Shown: positions 22,775 through 25,433 of the stretch, one piece after another | Layout: each line of letters starts with the position of its first letter | How positions within the stretch are numbered: position 1 is the first letter of the stretch | Assembly (NCBI GenBank): GCA_936943315.1 | Contig: CAKZJM010000424.1 | Location: forward strand, 1 to 25,433 | DNA from: an uncultured Methylophilus sp. | GTDB taxonomy: Bacteria > Pseudomonadota > Gammaproteobacteria > Burkholderiales > Methylophilaceae | Direction: 5' to 3' | DNA length: 25,433 bases | Translations under genes and position numbers: made by a program | Notes under the pieces: model-generated | What the model was told of the DNA's origin: nothing | Seen by the model: only the letters and a program-made list of their open reading frames with translations | Databases searched by the model: none

Positions 22775-25433
22775 TTACCCCGTATTGCGCAAACCGGTGG
22801 CGATGCCGTTAATCGTCAGCGGGATCGCCCATTTGAGCTTCTCATCGGTTTCGCCCTTGCGGTAACGCTGTATCATTTCTACCTGCAAATGGTTGAGCGG
22901 ATCCAGGTACGGCAGGCGGTCACGGATAGACTTTGCAATCACCGGCTGATTTGCCAGGCGCTGCGTGGTGCCAAGTAACAAATTCACTGCGTCTGTGGTC
23001 AATTTGTGCTCATATTCTATGCGGCTGAAAATCTCTTCGCGTAACTCGCGGTCTTCAAGCAAGTGTGCGTAATGACGGGCCACAATCAGGTCCGTTTTGG
23101 CCAGCACCATATCCACATTATTAATCAGCGTGTTAAACAGCGGCCAGTGTGCCTGCATGTCTAACAGCATGGCCAGGCGCGTCTCCCTCAGTGCGGGGTC
23201 TTGTTGCAAAAAGTGGTGGAGCGCGCTGCCCAGGCCATACCAGCCGGGCAACAGCAACCGGCACTGCCCCCAGGAGAACCCCCATGGGATCGCGCGTAAA
23301 TCTTCAATCCGCCGGGTCGATTTTCGTGCTGCCGGGCGGCTGCCCAGATTCAGGTCTGCAATTTCATCAATCGGGGTTGTGTTAAAAAAGTATTCGGCAA
23401 AACCGGGGGTTTCATACACCAGGCTGCGGTAGCTGGTCATGGCCGTGGTAGAGAGCGTTTCCATCACGCTTTCAAAAGCACGCCGTTTAGAGGGCTCCAG
23501 CTGATCAGAGGGAAACAGGGTCGCATCCAGGGTCGCGGCAATCAGGGTTTCCAGATGCTGTCGGCCAACCACAGGATCGGCATAGCGGGTTGAAATGATT
23601 TCGCCCTGCTCGGTCAGGCGGATTTGGCCATCCACCGTGCCTTTGGGTTGGGCCATGATGGCCTGGTAAGTCGGGCCACCGCCACGGCCCACAGTACCGC
23701 CACGGCCATGAAACAGCCGCAGCTTGACGTTGGCCTGGTTAAACAGCTCAACCAGCGAGATTTCCGCTTTATACAGCTCCCAGTTAGAGGTGAGGAAGCC
23801 GCCATCCTTGTTGCTATCCGAGTAGCCGAGCATAATCTCCTGCTCGCTGCCCTGGTAGCGGATGATATGGCGGATGCCGAGCAGACTGAGCCACTTGCCC
23901 ATGATCATGGGCGCATCGCGCAAGTCGGCAATGGTTTCAAACAGCGGCACGATATGCAAATCTACCTGTATGTTGGCAGAGCCCCAGACGCCACGCAGCA
24001 GCCCGGCCTCGCGCTGTAACAAAGCCACTTCCAGCAGGTCAGACAGTGTTTCGGTATGCGAAATAATATATTGGCGCACGGCATGCTCGCCAAACCGTTC
24101 GCGCATCTCGCGCACGGCCACCAGCACGCCAATTTCCTTGTGGACCAGCTCGGAATATTGCTGAAATGGTGAGAACAGCAGGCGTGGCTGCTTGAGCTCC
24201 TCAAGCAGAATGCCTATTTTTTCATCTTCATTAAAGTCGGCATAATCAAAATCATGCCCGGCTTTATGCAGCAGCTCGCTAATCACCGCTTCATGCACAT
24301 CGGACGATTGGCGGATGTCAACCGTGGCTAAGTGAAAACCAAAGCTTTGGATGGCTTTAATCAATTTGCCCAGGCGCGGGTAAATCAGCGCTTCGCCCTG
24401 ATGCTGGCGTAACGAGGCAGCAATCGTTTCCAGCTGTTTTAGCAACGCCTGTGCGTTGTCATAAGGCTCTGCGGTGAGGCTGTCATCCATCACCCAGCCT
24501 CCGCCGGGCAACAGCTGGTTTGCCGTCACCAGCAGCCGGTCATGGATACCATTGAGTGCAAGGCGGTAAGGCTCATCGAGCCGGTGTTGCGATTGATCCC
24601 TGGAGGCCTTGCTCAATTGCAGCACCTCTTCGCTCACCCCCACCACGCGGGTAGAGACCGCCAGTTCACGCTTGAGTGCTGCCACTTCCTGCAAATAAAA
24701 CTTGAATAAGGTGGTTGCCTGCAAGCGCACGCTATCGCGTAACGTAGTGCCATTGACAAACGGGTTACCATCGCGGTCACCGCCTATCCAGCTGCCCATG
24801 CGCAGAAACCCCGGCAGGGTGATGTCAGGCAGCAGGTCAGACAAGTCCCGTTCAATGTCCTGCAAAATCTCGGGGATGACATGCAAGAACGTCGATTCAT
24901 AATACGTCAGGGCATTTTCAATCTCGTTTTGCACGCTGAGCTTGGAATAACGCATCATGCGCGTTTGCCACAGGGCCGATACAGCGCCCTGCAACAACAG
25001 GGTATTGCGCGCCAGTTGCCGCTCGGACACCAGATGCGCGCGCTCGGCCAGCAGTTGCTCAATATCGAGGACACTTTTGCGCTGCACCTCGGTGGGGTGC
25101 GCTGTCAGCACAGGGGAGATCAGTGCGCTTTCCAAGAGCTGCTTGATGGCCTGCGCCGGGATAGACGCGGTTTTGATCTGCGCGAGGGTATAAGACAACA
25201 TGCCAGGGGCAGGCGTATTTTGCTGGCAATGCCCTAATTTCTGGCCGTATAGATCCTCAGCCAGGTTGACCAGATGCTTGAAATAAGCCAGTGCCCGCAC
25301 CACGCGGACGGTATGTTCCAGGCTCAGGCCAGCCAATAATTGTTCAAGGTCAAGTGAAGCCTGCTGGTCATGCGTCTGGTGAAATCGCAGTGCCGCCTGG
25401 CGGATAGCCGCAATTTTTTGGGCGACTTCGTCG
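22775..25433 (-). CDS. ppc: phosphoenolpyruvate carboxylase, 5' end cut off by the window edge
   Basis: This anaplerotic enzyme carboxylates PEP to oxaloacetate. The frame stays open from the C-terminal NTG at 22775 to the right edge, giving about 886 codons; family length is about 880-930, so only a few N-terminal residues are missing. The TTG at 25336 is not a credible start because protein-like sequence (EQLLAGLSLEHTVRVV) continues through it. Visible signatures are VLTAHPTEVQRKS (catalytic His), GSWIGGDRDGNP, GYSDSNKDGG, the active-site loop FHGRGGTVGRGGGP, QGEIISTRY and the invariant C-terminal RNTG. In methylotrophs PEP carboxylase supplies oxaloacetate for amino acids. It converges on csbD through a shared terminator. 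Confidence 0.96.
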   Translation of the reverse strand, partial: DEVAQKIAAIRQAALRFHQTHDQQASLDLEQLLAGLSLEHTVRVVRALAYFKHLVNLAEDLYGQKLGHCQQNTPAPGMLSYTLAQIKTASIPAQAIKQLLESALISPVLTAHPTEVQRKSVLDIEQLLAERAHLVSERQLARNTLLLQGAVSALWQTRMMRYSKLSVQNEIENALTYYESTFLHVIPEILQDIERDLSDLLPDITLPGFLRMGSWIGGDRDGNPFVNGTTLRDSVRLQATTLFKFYLQEVAALKRELAVSTRVVGVSEEVLQLSKASRDQSQHRLDEPYRLALNGIHDRLLVTANQLLPGGGWVMDDSLTAEPYDNAQALLKQLETIAASLRQHQGEALIYPRLGKLIKAIQSFGFHLATVDIRQSSDVHEAVISELLHKAGHDFDYADFNEDEKIGILLEELKQPRLLFSPFQQYSELVHKEIGVLVAVREMRERFGEHAVRQYIISHTETLSDLLEVALLQREAGLLRGVWGSANIQVDLHIVPLFETIADLRDAPMIMGKWLSLLGIRHIIRYQGSEQEIMLGYSDSNKDGGFLTSNWELYKAEISLVELFNQANVKLRLFHGRGGTVGRGGGPTYQAIMAQPKGTVDGQIRLTEQGEIISTRYADPVVGRQHLETLIAATLDATLFPSDQLEPSKRRAFESVMETLSTTAMTSYRSLVYETPGFAEYFFNTTPIDEIADLNLGSRPAARKSTRRIEDLRAIPWGFSWGQCRLLLPGWYGLGSALHHFLQQDPALRETRLAMLLDMQAHWPLFNTLINNVDMVLAKTDLIVARHYAHLLEDRELREEIFSRIEYEHKLTTDAVNLLLGTTQRLANQPVIAKSIRDRLPYLDPLNHLQVEMIQRYRKGETDEKLKWAIPLTINGIATGLRNTG

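Noticed and set aside
25334..25336. TTG start for ppc
   Set aside because: The frame remains open with PEPC-like sequence to the window edge, so the gene is cut by the window and does not begin here.
1..25433. CRISPR arrays, tRNA or rRNA genes, insertion sequences, prophage
   Set aside because: I looked for regularly spaced repeats, tRNA-like cloverleaf segments, transposase motifs and terminal inverted repeats and saw none. A tRNA-scan and repeat search would be needed to be certain.

Overview
Most of the window (about 700 to the right edge) is ordinary, densely packed Gram-negative chromosome of medium GC. Gene order and protein character point to a betaproteobacterium, plausibly a Methylophilaceae-type methylotroph. 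The support is the exbB-exbD-msbA-lpxK-ycaR-kdsB cluster next to comEC and lolDC, a two-domain glutamine-dependent NAD synthetase, and a PEP-CTERM exoprotein. The family-level call is an inference. The first ~700 bases are different: AT-rich, without a convincing bacterial gene, and in places resembling the 3' end of a eukaryotic (plant-like) gene. That segment may be foreign or a chimeric join.

Layout, left to right. (1) 1-788: AT-rich non-coding or foreign segment. (2) 854-3923: an NhaR-like LysR regulator with a sigma70-type promoter, then groES-groEL behind a near-consensus sigma32 promoter, closed by a strong terminator. The GroEL lacks the usual Gly-Gly-Met tail. (3) 3975-5634, minus strand: infA (IF-1), a CspA-type cold-shock gene with a probable ~215-base leader, and serB. 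(4) 5784-6597: an orphan membrane-anchored monohaem cytochrome c, with its own terminator. (5) 6668-11414, plus strand: sucC-sucD, an exported ankyrin-repeat protein and nadE, closely spaced and probably co-transcribed. (6) 11424-12880: glnB (PII) with a clear promoter and terminator, a small DMT/DUF486 membrane protein, and a PEP-CTERM protein. (7) 12905-22310, minus strand: an envelope block reading lolC-lolD-comEC-exbB-exbD-msbA-lpxK-ycaR-kdsB. (8) 22512-22760: a CsbD-family stress protein. (9) 22775-25433, minus strand: ppc (PEP carboxylase), which runs off the right edge.

Functional themes. The lower-strand cluster serves outer-membrane construction: lipoprotein release (LolCD), lipid A flipping (MsbA), lipid A 4'-phosphorylation (LpxK) and CMP-Kdo supply (KdsB), plus proton-driven energy transduction (ExbBD) and DNA uptake (ComEC). 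The upper-strand block is central carbon and nitrogen metabolism (SucCD, NadE, GlnB), with PEP carboxylase at the right edge. The left part is stress and translation adaptation: heat-shock chaperonin, cold-shock protein and IF-1. I found no CRISPR array, tRNA, rRNA, insertion sequence or phage gene. No clearly new multi-gene system is evident. The most unusual items are the foreign-looking left end, the heat-shock-controlled divergent chaperonin, the orphan membrane cytochrome and the exported ankyrin protein.
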